DNA of 64,000 nucleotides from Epiperipatus broadwayi (lineage: Eukaryota > Onychophora > Udeonychophora > Euonychophora > Peripatidae): positions 5,750,963 through 5,814,962 of the forward strand of contig JAQFVV010006208.1 in NCBI GenBank assembly GCA_028023455.1, given 5' to 3'. Of the stretch, positions 24,607 through 35,905 are shown piece after piece. Position numbers and translations under genes: made by a program. The stretch's first letter is position 1; every line of letters begins with the position of its first letter. The notes beneath the pieces are model-generated. The model did no database searches. It was not told the origin of the DNA and saw nothing but the letters and a program-made list of their open reading frames with translations.

Positions 24607-25130
24607 TGGTAAATATATATTTTGGAATCTGTACCTATATAAACAAAGTATCTCCTTCGTCGCTAATAAATGTCAGTCTCCATAGACTAAGGCATATGAA
24701 TTTGGGACATGGTAAAAATATATTTTGGAATCTGTGCCTATATAAAAAGGTACCTCCTCCATCACTAATGAATGTCAGTCTTCAGCTGACCAAGGTGGAT
24801 GAACTTGGGATATAGTAAAAATATATATTGGAATCTGCTCCTATATAAAAAAGGTACTTCCTCTATCACTAAATAAATGTCACCAGTCTTCAAGCTGATC
24901 AAGGAAGTTGAACTTAGAATGTGGTAAAAATACATTTTGGAATTTGCACCCTAATAAAAAAGATACCTCCTCCAATACTAATGAATGTCAGTCTTCAGCT
25001 AGCCAAAGCAGATGAACTTGGGATATGGTAAAAAATATATTTTGGAATCTGCGCCTATATAAAAAAGATACCTCTTCCATCACTAATGAATGTCAATCTT
25101 CTGTTGACCAAGGCAGATTGAACTTAGGAT
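24607..25130 (+). repeat. Minisatellite, five units of about 103 bp
   Basis: Five head-to-tail units each begin TGGTAAAAATATATTTTGGA (or a close variant), then carry CCTATATAAAAAA, CCTCCATCACTAATGAATGT and CAGTCTTCAGCTGACCAAGG, and close with TGAACTTGGGAT. Units differ by a few substitutions and 1-5 bp indels. The array lies inside the intron of the Ig gene. Confidence 0.85.
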
Positions 25131-25984
25131 CTTTATTTTCTAATTAAGAATAGCTAGGTACTAATTTTTAAACAATTATTGACTGGTTAGTAAATTTGAC
25201 TTCTTTAACCATTTCAGACATAAGTTCACTCAATTTCATTACGTCTATTGGTCGTAAATACTTTCTGGACCATGTCTATGTTTACAGTGAATTATTGTAA
25301 CATATGCAATATAGCATATGTTACATATCATTTTTAGGCAATGTTTTTTAGCAGTGCATGTATAAGATAAAAATACCACAAAGTAGAGGTACGAATGATT
25401 AGATTAATCATGTAAATGTTGAGTTCACTTTGAAAGATTTCTTTCCTTTACATATTATGTAGTATTAATATACTTCTCATTGCTTAGGTATAAATTCCAT
25501 TTGCAATTTTGTAACAATGGTTGCAAAGATGTTCCACTTTTTTAATTACTCAGTTACTTTACTATTTTAGACAATGCATATTTAGGTGGCCAATAATTAA
25601 TTCATCTTAAATGCCTACTAATCAACATTATATAAGAATTTCAATATCACAGTATATAACAATGATCCTATTTTCATTAAAAAAAAAAAAAGACTACTCA
25701 ATGTACATTCACATTTAACAGCAAAAAATATATTTTGAAAAAAGAGAAACTATAGTTTAAATTCCTTATCATAACTGTCAAATATCTGCCCCAGTTGATA
25801 ACATTAAAAATATAGCAATCGTCAACGTACTATTTAGTAGTACAGTTATTTAAAATGTAAAATGACATGGAATTGATTTTATTCTCTATGATCTATATTT
25901 TTAAAGATCTTATGATAAGACATAATAAATATAATCTCTTACACCTATCATGATGCAGTTCTAAATCACTTTACAAATTATACT

Positions 25985-26190
25985 TATAGTGCCATTATTA
26001 GCAGTAGCTAACTCTCCATACAGTAGTGCCACCCAGTGAAAGTCTTAATAATCAATGGTTGCAGGAAAGTTAGTGCATAAAATCCCCATCTAGTTAGTGC
26101 CTACTCAGTGAGGAGCTTTGGGTCTGAGCACTGCACCTAGATTTAAGAATCTAATGCAATCCTCCACCAGCAGTGATCATGTGATGTTTT
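25985..26190 (-). mobile_element. Family R1 element, ribozyme partly deleted
   Basis: Flanking direct repeats of about 22 bp (beginning TATACTTA, around 25979 and 26201, two mismatches) are a target duplication. The body is inverted (AACTCTCCATACAGTAGTGC to AGTGAGGAGCTTTGG) and the 3' terminus GTGATCATGTGATGTTTTGG is forward at 26164-26184. The segment holding the 3' half of the hammerhead is missing. Confidence 0.75.
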
Positions 26191-27307
26191 GGTGGTTTTA
26201 TACTTACAGTGCCATTATCATTGTTAGAAATCCATGAAACACAAATGCATCCACACATATCATGTGATGGTATTTTGATCTGTTTTTATGATCTCTTGTA
26301 TTGTTGTCCACTCCAAAGCAATAAATTATAACGTTGTTACAAACTCTCATTTCTAGAGTGCAAATTAATTCCAATTAAATGTTTGTAAGTGACAAAATTA
26401 TTAAAACAAACACACACTTCCACAAATAATCCCATGATTTAGTTGTGAAATATCATCTGTATATAATTTTTAGAAATTAAAGATATACTTAAAACAAAAA
26501 AAAAAAATACCGAATTATTTTTAGTTAATATTTTTGCTAATTTTTATTTTCAAAATACATATCAAACGCTTCCATTGTTCATATTAATTTAACTTAATAA
26601 TTTTCAAATTTAATAATTACAAATTATAAATGAAACATATCAAGCATTTATCCTCTGATTAAAGATAAATAATAATCATTATCAACTTCTAAAGGCAATG
26701 CTTTGTCATATACACCATTCTCTTTTTGACAATTCTTTTTATACCTGTATATGTGGCCTCGCTGTTCACATTTTTAAGATAGGATACTCTTGGTTTGCTT
26801 CTCGGTTTTCTTCCCCAAATTTTTGCCTTCCTTTATAAAAACTTAACGTGTCTAAAATGTTTCAAAAATGTAATCTTCATCATTTTTATCACATTTAATA
26901 GATGTCTTTTCACTTCAAGTTCTCTTAATATTTGATCATTAGACTCCTTCCAACTTGTTCTAGTTAATCTTCTCCAAAGATGCGTTTTCGTAAATTTCTA
27001 ATCTTGTTCTTTCCTGTTTTACTCATGACCAGGCTTCACATTCATATGCCAATGTAGTCCAAATAAAGATTATAACAAATTTCATTCTATTTTTTATATC
27101 TATATGTTTATTTAATAATGAGGTCTTTTTATTTTGGAAAGTACATTTTGCTAACTTTATTCTCCCTTTAATCTCAACAAAATGTCCATTGTCTTCACAA
27201 ATCATATTCCTAAGGTAATAAAATGTCTTAATTTGTTCTAAATTTGTATTAGTTATTTAAATATTTGAAAACCAGGCACTCTTCACAAACCTGGAGCTTT
27301 AATTGTA

Positions 27308-27770
27308 AATATAGGGGATTTGAACTCAGACCTTCAAGCACCACCAACTATCCACACTTTCTCATACAACTGATACACATGACCATACACATGTAAAAAA
27401 GACAAATAATCACCAATATATATATTTCATGTTAAACCAGACCTCATCAGTTGTTCCAGATTATCATCTCCCACACATATATATATAATCATCATCAGAT
27501 TTTCAATGATATGGATGGCTGAAAAGTTGGAGTGGATTGAAGCCTGTCCATTAAAGTGTGAAGATTTGCTACCTTAATATAAACTGAGCACTGATTATAT
27601 ATATGTGTGGGAGATGATAACTGATGAGTGCTGTTTTAGCATGAAATATGAACATTGGTGATTATTTGTCTTTTCTACATGTGTGTTGACATGTGTATCA
27701 GTTGTATGAGATAGTGTGGATAGTTGGGGGGTGCTTGAAGGTTTGAGTCCAAATCCCCTATATTAGTTAT
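27308..27770. mobile_element. Family B palindrome, hammerhead in both arms
   Basis: The arms 27308-27485 and 27595-27770 are inverted and both start or end with the GGGGATTTGAACTCAGACC-type terminus. The centre (27486-27594) contains CATTAAAGTGTGAAGATTTG and CCTTAATATAAACTGAGCAC, part of the unit upstream of the ribozyme. The left arm has a minus-strand hammerhead, the right arm a plus-strand one (CTGATGA 27621-27627, GAAA 27643-27646) whose stem I 5' strand is deleted. It lies inside the LINE relic. Confidence 0.75.
27405..27466 (-). ncRNA. Hammerhead ribozyme, family B, damaged stem II
   Basis: On the minus strand the core CTGATGA, GAAA and an ATA cleavage triplet are all present. Stem I pairs CAA with TTG and, beyond an internal loop, ATAATC with GATTAT (6 bp). 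Stem II has lost most of the usual GTGCT/AGCAC pairing (GGTCTGG ... AACAT). The fold is recognisable but cleavage is doubtful. Confidence 0.5.
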
Positions 27771-28394
27771 TTACAGATCTGACATTCCTTTTATCTTCTA
27801 TTTATCCAGTACTATCACCTTAATTTATTAATATATGTCTTTCGATTTAAAAGATTCTGCTGACATATTCAACATCCCAAGCATTTTAATCATTTTTGTT
27901 CTAAATTTGCAATTACCACTATATTACTTGCATAATGAATACTATGAATATTAATTTTAAATTTCATGAGTTTTATTTTTTTATAGTCATTATTATATTC
28001 TCAATAAATAAATTGGATACACTTCTTATATTAGCGTTAGTTTTGCAATTATATCTGTATTTTGACATCTACATTCTTCATCGCTTTAAACAATAACTTT
28101 CAGTCTATTTTGTTAAAAGTCTTCTCCAATTCAATTGAAACCACATAAAACTTCGTATTCCTTTCTAATCTTTTTAAAATCATTCTTAATGATTTCTGGT
28201 TCATTTCCTAGATCTAAAATCATATTGATGTTCTTCCAAATTCTATTTTTTTGTATTCTATTTTTAACTATTCTGAGTAAAATCTTAGAAGTAATCATTT
28301 TCATTACCTCTTTTTGAAAATGCAGTAGTTCTTGCAAATTTGATGAATCCAATGAAATCATTCTTTCTTCACAATATCTTGCTCTCACATCAAA

Positions 28395-29307
28395 TACACC
28401 TGGATCTCATTTTATGCGTTAGATAGGTTCCTCAAAAAACGCGCACAAAAGAAATCGCACAAAAATAAACGTAACTTACTTTGAAAAATGGGGGATAGGT
28501 TCTGTAATTTTCGAAATCGGCATAAAAGCAAAGCAACAAGAAAAAATTATTTTAAAATTTGCATTAAAAAACTAAGGAAATAAAGTATGACTAATAAAAA
28601 ATTTCAAATATTTGAAAAAAAATAATACAAGACAAACTTTTTTTATTAAGTACAGTATTAATTTTACATTTTTTTCATACATATTTTAATCATTACCGCT
28701 ATTAGACAATATGCGTTCGTTTGTGAACTAGTAAGAAATCAGATTCGTGACATGATGTACAACTAGCACCACTTTCAGTCTTGTGCTATGTTAATGGTTT
28801 TCTGTTTCTATATTAAAAAAATGAGATCGCAATCAAAACGAAAAGGTTATACATTATCATTAGGAAGATCATTTTCAGTTTATAAAATCAATAAAATCTT
28901 TGTTATTATTTGTTTTAAAAATCTAAAAAAATATTTATTTCTGTTATTATCTAACAAAATATGTTTTAAAAGTTTAAAATTTTTGAATATTTATTGCGAT
29001 ATTTATATATATATTTTTATATGTATGTATAAATATATTATTATTACTTACTCATTAGTATAAGTAGGTTATTTACATAGAAGCTAAGATTCTAAATACA
29101 GCTTCAGGCCATATTCACATTAGCTGCTAATATAACGTTATATTTTTGAAAAAAAAAAGTATTTCAAGTCAAAATAAGTTATTAATAATTTAAATTTCTT
29201 GATATCTAATAAATATAGTGAAATACAAAAGATATTAAGAAGAAACATGAATCACATAACTTCAAAATCGCATTAAAATAATCTGCATAAAACGAGACCC
29301 AGGTGTA
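28395..29307. mobile_element. Pogo/Tigger-like TIR element (copy 1)
   Basis: The termini are TACACCTGGATCTCATTTTA on the left and the inverse of TACACCTGGGTCTCGTTTTA on the right, with TA at both ends as in Tc1/mariner-superfamily elements. Just inside is a block starting AAAACGCGCACAAAAGAAAT that recurs in the other two copies. No transposase is encoded. It interrupts the minus-strand LINE. Confidence 0.7.
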
Positions 29308-30723
29308 ATCTATTTTTTATACTATCATTACAAATTTTAAAAAAATTCAATTAAAAATACCATCCTCACTGGTTGCTTTACTATTCTTTATCTTATTAAC
29401 TGCATAATCAAAATCTTTTCTTGTTTTTGCAGGTTCTTTCTCATCCTTATTAATCATATTTTCATCCTCTACATAAACTCCCATATCTGTCATTTCTCAT
29501 TTAAACAAATCTTGGACATACTCTTTCCAGTGGTCACACACTTTTTTGTTTTTAATAAATAATTTCCCTTCCTTACTTTTAACAATATTACTAAATGCTC
29601 TCTGTTTATTATTAAACATTTTGATTTTTTTCAAATATCTGTTTAACACTCTCAACTGTAAGTTGATTTTAATTTCCTTATTAATCATATTCATCCATTT
29701 TGCTTTTTCCATTTTGTAATTTATTGTTATTAAATTTTTAACTCTTTTATATTGATCATAGTTTTTATATTTAACTTTCTTCTTTCAATTAAATCCAATA
29801 TCACTTCAGTGATCCATGATTTTTTGGGACCAGTGACACTTCACCCAATACTTTAGTCACCCCTAACAGGCTTTAATACCTTACCATCTTATGTTATCAA
29901 TCTTCATCAAGAAATTCCTTAACTATATCATTATCCTGTAATTTTTCTTAAAACAACATTTGTTTTGAATAAGTATTTTTTTTTTTTCTAAATTTAATAT
30001 TCCATTTTGCCAAAATAATCACATTGATCACTATCCACACCAGCAACCAGGTAACTATGGCTACATTAAACCTGATTTCTATATCTAATTGACTATAATA
30101 TAGTCGATCAAATGTTTTATAATATCTCCAGATACTTTCTGTAAATAGCATTTCCTTTTTGCTTATTACCATATCATGCTACACACAAAATCAATCTTTT
30201 ATTCCAAGGACTCTGTTGTGTATTTGCCTACGACTCTCAAAGGGGCAAACCACAATTAATTAATTAATAACTAAAACTAAATTTAAGTTATACAACACAA
30301 AACTAGAATGTTATATATACAAGCTTAAATATATATAGATAAATAAATGATCACAGAGTTCTTAAAGTCTTTAAACACTCTTTAACTGTTGTCCAACAAT
30401 TACTCTCTTATTTAATGGATTGACTCCTTCCACAACTATGCTAAATAAGTGTAAGTTTCCCAAGTTAAAAACCTAAGAGCCCTTTAGGCTCACAAAAAAT
30501 AAAATAAGATCAGGACAATCTGTTTTAAATACTAGTCAGATTTTTATACCTTCAGATTCCAAAACATCTGGGTTTATTCCCTCCAAGACATTGATAGTAC
30601 TCATTGTGCACAAAAAACATTTCACCAACACAAAGGAGAAAAAGAGCAAAAAAAGCACTTAACTCTACAATCCCGAGTTTTTATAGTCCTCAGTTTAATT
30701 GTTCTCTTAACAGCAATTTTCTA

Positions 30724-30936
30724 TTATTAAACAGGCAAAACTCTCCATACAGTAGTGCCACCCTGTGCCAACCAGAGTAATCAATGGATGCCAGGAGGCT
30801 AGTGTATAAAATTCCCATCTAGTGCCTACTCATCCAATATCCCCAGACTAGTTTCTGGCTTGTGGCCTTCATCAGTGAGGAGCCTTGGATCTGAGAGCAC
30901 TGCATACGAGATGGTGATCATGTGATGTTTAGTGGT
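30724..30936 (-). mobile_element. Family R1 element with intact-looking ribozyme
   Basis: TTCTATTATT occurs at about 30718 and about 30945 as a 10-bp target duplication. The R1 body including the hammerhead is inverted (30733-30905). The 3' terminus is forward (GGTGATCATGTGATGTTTAG, then TGGTTT, about 30912-30937). The opposite orientations of body and tail resemble a 5' inversion made during target-primed reverse transcription. Confidence 0.8.
30838..30884 (-). ncRNA. Candidate type I hammerhead ribozyme (family R1)
   Basis: Read on the minus strand, CTGATGA is the complement of 30869-30875 and GAAA the complement of 30852-30855. Stem I pairs TCCTCA with TGGGGA (6 bp, one G-U). Stem II is GGC-CACAA-GCC. 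Stem III is the tight A-C-TA-G-T hairpin leaving GTC (C opposite 30846). All invariant core bases are present. The 10.1-11.1 pair is A-A instead of G-C, the one departure from the consensus. Confidence 0.65.
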
Positions 30937-31427
30937 TTAATCTTCTATTATTTAAAATTTTTTTGTGAACGCATTTCCTTAATTTCACATCCCAGATCTA
31001 CTATTTTCACAAGATTTTATCTTTACATTAATCAGTCAAGATTTGCTCTTCCGTTCTTTTCATTCAGTCTGTAGAAACCTTTTAATTACGCAACTATTCA
31101 TTTTCCTATGTCTATACTTATTCCTAAAACAGTTTCCATTATCATTAATTAGTACATTTAAATTTAAGTTTTACTTTTGGAGTATTCTTATCGATCTTTT
31201 TTATACTAAAATATTTCTTGAACTTAAAATACTACAGACTCAAATCACCTAAACCAATTGTGCCTATATATCTTGAAATGTTTACGTATATCCATTGACA
31301 TATTAAAGTCACCCATCAAAATGACATTATCCTTTTCATTAACAAGCTCTAATAATTTCTCCAATCCTTCATAAATACCTTCAACTTCTTCATTATTATT
31401 AACAGTAGTAGGAAAATATACTTATAT

Positions 31428-31686
31428 TAATAATAACGTGAAAGGCTAAAACCTTCAACAGAAGCACCTTAAAAATGCTTATGTGACAGCCAATCAGAGG
31501 TAATAATGACTGCACATGGAACTCTCAATTCAAGAACACAAGTCAGAACTATGAGAAAAAGATGGGACTGGCTTGGTTCTTGAATTGAGAGTTCCACGTG
31601 CAGTCATTATCACATCTGATTGGCTGTCACATAAGCATTTTTAAAGTGCTTCTGTTGAAGGTTTTAGCCTTTCATGTTATTATTGT
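31428..31686. repeat. Perfect-looking long palindrome
   Basis: The arms 31428-31535 and 31577-31686 are almost exact inverse copies. Landmarks are GTGAAAGGCTAAAACCTTCA, GCTTATGTGACAGCCAATCA and GGAACTCTCAATTCAAGAAC. The centre is about 40 bp. A relative of the ATCTGATTGGCTGTCA segment occurs at about 54048-54063. It sits at the 5' edge of the LINE relic, and its family is not known. Confidence 0.7.
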
Positions 31687-31689
31687 ATT

Positions 31690-32400
31690 ATCTGCTAGCA
31701 CGCTAGCTTGTGGTTAAGACCTGTAGAGGTCCCTACCTTTGCATTTTTCAGACGCATATTATCAAGGTTAAAGCCTTAGTAAATATTACTTAATATATTA
31801 ATGTGTGTTTAAATAAATTTATAATTACAACTTTATATTTACATTTGTATTAATACCATATCCACCAAGTTTGCTTTAATTTTAATCATTAAAATTCTTT
31901 CACTTATATGATATGTGTTCAGTCGTCTGTGCATCCATCTACTTCTTAATAATAGTATAGTATTTTTGTATAATCTATTTTATCATCAGCAGAAATTCTA
32001 AACATATACTCATGAATATGACATGAACGTTTGAAAGTATACTTGGTGCTAATATTTAAACTCTGACTTTTATATTAAATATTTATATATATTGTGAAAC
32101 AATTTAAAATGTATTTATTTAATGTTTCCATGAACACTAAAAAATATTTTACTTACTTGAACTATTGTAATAAAATAAGAGTTTTTTTTTAAACAAAAAT
32201 AGGAAAATTAAAACTATTAAAAATGTCATCATTAATAAAATATTTCAGAGATATTTTTATTATTTTATACTTCATTGATTAGGTTGATAAAATTGAAAAA
32301 TTTTTAACATTCTTTAGAAAGCAAAGAATTAAAATAATAATACATTTATTTTATAGCTATAAAAGGTTAAAGAAAAATATTTTTGACGATTATATTTCAT
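31690..32400. other. Intron tail with a dispersed repeat
   Basis: The segment 31700-31800 (TGTAGAGGTCCCTACC, TATTACTTAATATATTAATG) has a diverged second copy at about 61925-62010. The rest is AT-rich intron sequence up to the 32407 exon. Confidence 0.45.
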
Positions 32401-32406
32401 TTTCAG

Positions 32407-32458
32407 GTACCGATAAAGCTTTACAAATGGATGCTTGGAGAGCAGCCCTTCGTTCAAG
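32407..32458 (+). CDS. Short downstream exon of the Ig-domain gene
   Basis: Acceptor TTTTCAG ends at 32406 and donor CAAG|GTGAGA begins at 32459. The 52-bp exon enters in phase 1, matching the exit phase of the Ig exon, and leaves in phase 2. Joined, it continues as G-TDKALQMDAWRAALRS with no stop. The peptide is polar with an amphipathic helical look, as expected of a linker after an Ig domain. I recognise no motif. The intron between the two exons is 8.78 kb and full of repeats. The support is splice signals, phase match and open frame; there is no family match. Confidence 0.55.
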
Positions 32459-33029
32459 GTGAGATTGCTTAATCATTAAAAATTCAAGTAAATGAATAGA
32501 AAACATTTGCATCAATTGTTTTTTTTCTAATTGCTTGATCATGGTATCTATTAGGAACTATATTTTTTAAATATATATAAGTAAGAGCATGTATGGTTTA
32601 AATTCCCAGCTATGACCAAGTGATAACATTTGATTGTTAAATGAAAGTTCGTAGGTCATCTTCTTAATCCAATTTATTCTAATAGTTTAATTTTAGAGCT
32701 TTAATATAAACTTTTGTTTTATTACACAATTTTTTGTTTAGTATTAACTAAATAAACAAACTACTAATTCTTTGTTGTTTTTTGTTTTTATCTCTCTTAT
32801 ATTTGTTTTAATATTACTGAATTCTTGATAAAGGACAAAAAAATTATATTTTATTTAAATGCCACCTCCCAAAATAAATATTTTAAAATATGTATTAACT
32901 AGGAATAAATGTTTTCCATGTTGTATTAGGATAAGCCAAGATTATACGTAGCTATGTCAATCAATATATATATGCACGTGTGTCGTGACTGTTTTTACTG
33001 TATTCCAATTTAGAATTATTTACAAATAG

Positions 33030-33200
33030 GAGTTATAAACAAAGAGCTTTGCTAATTGCTCAACAAGCTTTGAGATAAATGCTCAGCAAGAGAAAGCATT
33101 TAAAATATCTCTATCTGAACCCCCCCCCCCCAATACCCTGACCAATATGGTTTCATGCTTTTGGTACTCCTTAGAGAACCCAAAGCCAGCCAGCATTTAT
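33030..33200 (-). mobile_element. Family R2 element
   Basis: Read on the minus strand it carries a decayed hammerhead (CTAAGGA ... ATGAAACC ... GGTC), then ATAGAGATATTTTAAATGC, TTTCTCTTGCTGAGCATTTA, AAGCTTGTTGAGC and GCTCTTTGTTT. R2 resembles R1 in layout: ribozyme followed by the AGATAGGGATTTT-type block. A C-run interrupts the right part (33120-33132). Confidence 0.55.
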
Positions 33201-33604
33201 CTAAGAGTTGACTATTGAGTAGAAAATCTGAAGTTTTCGGACACGTAAATGTCTTCAAACCCAGCTATCTAACTCAAATAGCTCTATGGGGCTGAGGGAT
33301 CTTCTGCCAAACCATATATTAGAAGTCTTAGCAATATAACACCACTTAAGACTAAAAGCAAAGACTGTAAATAGTCAATAAAAAATAGGAGTTATAAAAA
33401 TAAGCTAAGGAAGGATTGATTATTGTTTTATTTCATTATTAAACGAAAATATGAATACCAAATCAAGAAAAATAGCAAATGAAGTTAATTAAAGGAATGG
33501 AAAGAAAAGAGTAATTTTTATATGTATTTAAAACATTTTCCTGTTTGAGTACTTATATATTATATAATATTTTAAATACAAGTATTCTTTATATACCCGG
33601 AGTC

Positions 33605-34310
33605 TAGATATAATATAGGGTATTAGAACACAGACTTTCAAATTCTCTTAAGCCATCCACTCTATCTCATACAATTGATAATACAGCCACACAAGTATGA
33701 AAAAGAGAAACGATCTCTAATATACATATTTTGTGCAGCATTCATCAGTTAGTCCAGATCATAATCTCCCACATGTATGTATATATAATCAGTTCTTGGT
33801 TTATATTAAGATAGCAAATCTTCAAACTTTAACGGACAGGCTTCAGTCTACTCCACCCTCCAATTTTTCACCCATCCATACCATTAAAAATCTGATAGTG
33901 GAATCCTTTTTCTGTGTATTTAAATATATACAGTCCTGTACATGAAGGGTCAGAGTGACAAAGTCAACATAGGCATGACAATAATATGGGCGTTAATGAG
34001 GGATTTGGGCAGTCTATCATCAGATTTTCAATAGTATGGATGACTGAAGAGTTGGGGGGGTGGGTGGAGTAGATTGAAACCTGACCATTAAAGTTTGAAG
34101 ATTTGCTACCTTAATATAAACAGAGCATTGATTATATATGCATGGAAGATTATGATTTGGACCAGCTTATGAATGCTGGTTCAGTACAAAATAGGTGTAT
34201 TGGAGATCACTTATCTTTTTCATATGTGTGTGGTTATGTGTATCGGCTGTATGAGATAGAGTGAATGGCTGAAGAGTCTGTGTTCAAATTCCTCTATATT
34301 ATATAATAAA
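33605..34310. mobile_element. Family B palindrome, long arms
   Basis: The arms 33612-33895 (minus orientation) and about 34010-34305 (plus) share all family B landmarks: the TTCAAATTCC-type terminus, the ribozyme segment, GCAAATCTTCAAACTTTAA and CCATACCATT. The centre (33900-34010) is not paired and includes GACAAAGTCAACATAGGC. The plus-strand ribozyme near 34155-34210 is degenerate (TTATGA, AAAA). Confidence 0.75.
33712..33760 (-). ncRNA. Hammerhead ribozyme fold, family B, G12 lost
   Basis: On the minus strand CTGATGA (complement of 33742-33748) is preceded by CTAA, which pairs perfectly with TTAG after the ATA triplet. GATC pairs with GATC further out. In the 44.2 kb relative the same inner stem is CCAA/TTGG, so a C-G pair has been replaced by U-A on both sides. 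The GAAA box is AAAA here, which should abolish activity. Confidence 0.6.
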
Positions 34311-34814
34311 TAGAAAATTATTATCCTGCTTACTAACTAGGTATATCACATTTTTACAGTATATGCGAGAAAAAAAAAAAGAGTTTTTTGATTTTATAAT
34401 TTCTTTACAACCAGTTTGATATCATTTACATTATAAAAAAATCAAACTTTTTTAAAAAATATATATATATATTTTTCAATGTTAATTTTTTAAAATATAG
34501 AATGGCCTGACCGAAACTCTATATCACATCAATCAACTTTTTTTTTCTGTTGTCACATGATAGTTTAAATGTTCAACTTTATAATTTATATATTATATTA
34601 ACTATTTGTTAAACTTTTGATTCTTTTAATGTTTTACTTTTATTATAATTTACTCTCTAAATGTAATTAACATTAATGGTAATAATTATTATATTTTTAA
34701 TACTTTTGTTCATAAACTTGAAAATAGTAGGACCCCCCCCCTTCGTATTCTTTAGGTAATTTTACATCTGTAAGTATGAACTATACCAGTAATGTTCAAA
34801 AGAAAATTTACTAT

Positions 34815-35035
34815 TAAAAGATGATAACCTGGACCAAATGACGAGTGCTGGTTTAGCACGAAATACATACATTGATGATTGTTTATCTTTTCAACATATG
34901 CTGTGATTAAGGGTGTCAGCAGTATGAGATAGCGTGGATAGTTGAGGGTCATGAGAAAGTCTGAGTTCAAACCCCCCAATTTTTACATATTGGAGTGCAG
35001 GTACGAACAAAACCTGTAATGTAGAAAAAATTCAT
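34815..35035 (+). mobile_element. Family B single-orientation copy
   Basis: This copy runs from a degenerate ribozyme (AATGACGAG at about 34838, stem II GTGCT-GGTTT-AGCAC, GAAA at 34859) through ATGAGATAGCGTGGATAG to GAGTTCAAACCCCCC and the GGAGTGCAGGTACGAAC end block. The upstream segment 34770-34805 weakly repeats the end block (GTATGAAC...GTAATGT) in direct orientation. Confidence 0.6.
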
Positions 35036-35354
35036 ATACTAAAAGTAGTGATATGATTAGAAAAAATATAGTTGTTTAAAACTCTACTATCCCCTCATCC
35101 TGCTGGTTTGAATTTGTACCTTGAAAAAATTAGAACTGCTCACAATATCAACGGTATTTTTTATTTTATTTTATTTTTTTGATTTTATATATGTCACAGG
35201 AATATTATCTTTTTACTTCCATCTCCATTGCACCTGCATTGACTACCTATTTTAAATTTCACATCTAATGAGAAGGATTTTTTTAGAATAACAGGTACAC
35301 CATTATTTTACATCCAGTTTATTCCAATAGAGTCAAAAGTATAATAAGTGAATG

Positions 35355-35460
35355 TTTTTTTTTTCATATGTCATAGCATCGGCCGGGACGTGAACCCACA
35401 ACCGTCTGCAACCAAGTACTTGCTTGTAAGGCGGCCGCGATACCTCTTGGTTAACAACGC
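35355..35460 (-). repeat. tRNA-headed SINE with extended head
   Basis: The minus strand starts GCGTTGTTAACCAAGAGG (box A-like), passes CGGCCGCCTTACAAGCAAG and has box B GGTTCACGTCC. It ends GCCGATGCTATGACATATG followed by a run of A. The head is about 15 nt longer than the Gly type because of extra sequence between the anticodon and T arms. The copy at 50975 is the same type. Confidence 0.65.
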
Positions 35461-35817
35461 TTGATGTGAATGTTTTTTTAAAAAGTAAAAATAAGATTTT
35501 TCAAAAATCTTTTAAATCCAAATACATTTTCATTCTGACTTATCAGTTTCTTTAAGTTTTAAAAATCATAATATAATTTAGAATATTTTTTTAGAACTGC
35601 ATTATAACATTTCAAACATTTTGAAATAGCTCAAAGAATGGTTAGAATTTATATAAGTAGAAATTTAAAAAGTTAAAAAAAAAATCAAATGTTTTCATTT
35701 CTCAGGGGGTCATGTGATATTGGGGCATCAGAAATAGAGGACTGAGTTTCAATTTGGGGAATTTTTATTCTTGAGTCTATCACTACATTAAACTCACAGA
35801 GACACAAAGCAAACAAT

Positions 35818-35905
35818 ATCATCATCATCATCATCATCAGTTTTAACCAAATGGATCCTCTACAAGATGAAGATCTCTACAGATTTATTACTTTGGTTTA
35901 GAGCT
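35818..35905 (-). mobile_element. LINE 3' fragment with (GAT)n tail
   Basis: Read on the minus strand, GATCTTCATCTTGTAGAGGA is followed by CCATTTGGTTAAAACTGATG and six or so GAT repeats. The layout is that of the RTE 3' end but the sequence is a different subfamily. Confidence 0.5.

Larger units (their letters stand above)
26690..31430 (-). pseudogene. APE-type LINE (non-LTR retrotransposon) relic, interrupted by insertions
   Basis: On the minus strand the order of domains is intact although the frames are broken. The APE endonuclease has KDNVILMGDFN (about 31340-31310), and its end is near 30200-29990. The linker carries KEGKLFIKNKKVCDHWKEYV (about 29580-29515) and the pre-RT region FDYAVNKIKNSKATSEDGI (about 29420-29360). 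RT motifs lie at about 28290-28090, including RIVKNRIQ and a decayed F-I-D-L-E-K-A-F-D-K box reading ELEKTFNKIDWKLLF. The distal part lies at 27210-27000 with AYECEAWS. It is split by a pogo-like element (28395-29307), a family B palindrome (27308-27770), a family R1 element (30724-30936) and an unidentified insertion (about 30215-30720). Known family behaviour: EN plus RT in one polyprotein, mobilised by target-primed reverse transcription. This copy is long dead. Confidence 0.75.

Noticed and set aside
24607-25130. CRISPR-like array
   Set aside because: Units of about 103 bp are contiguous without unique spacers, in a eukaryotic intron; it is a minisatellite.
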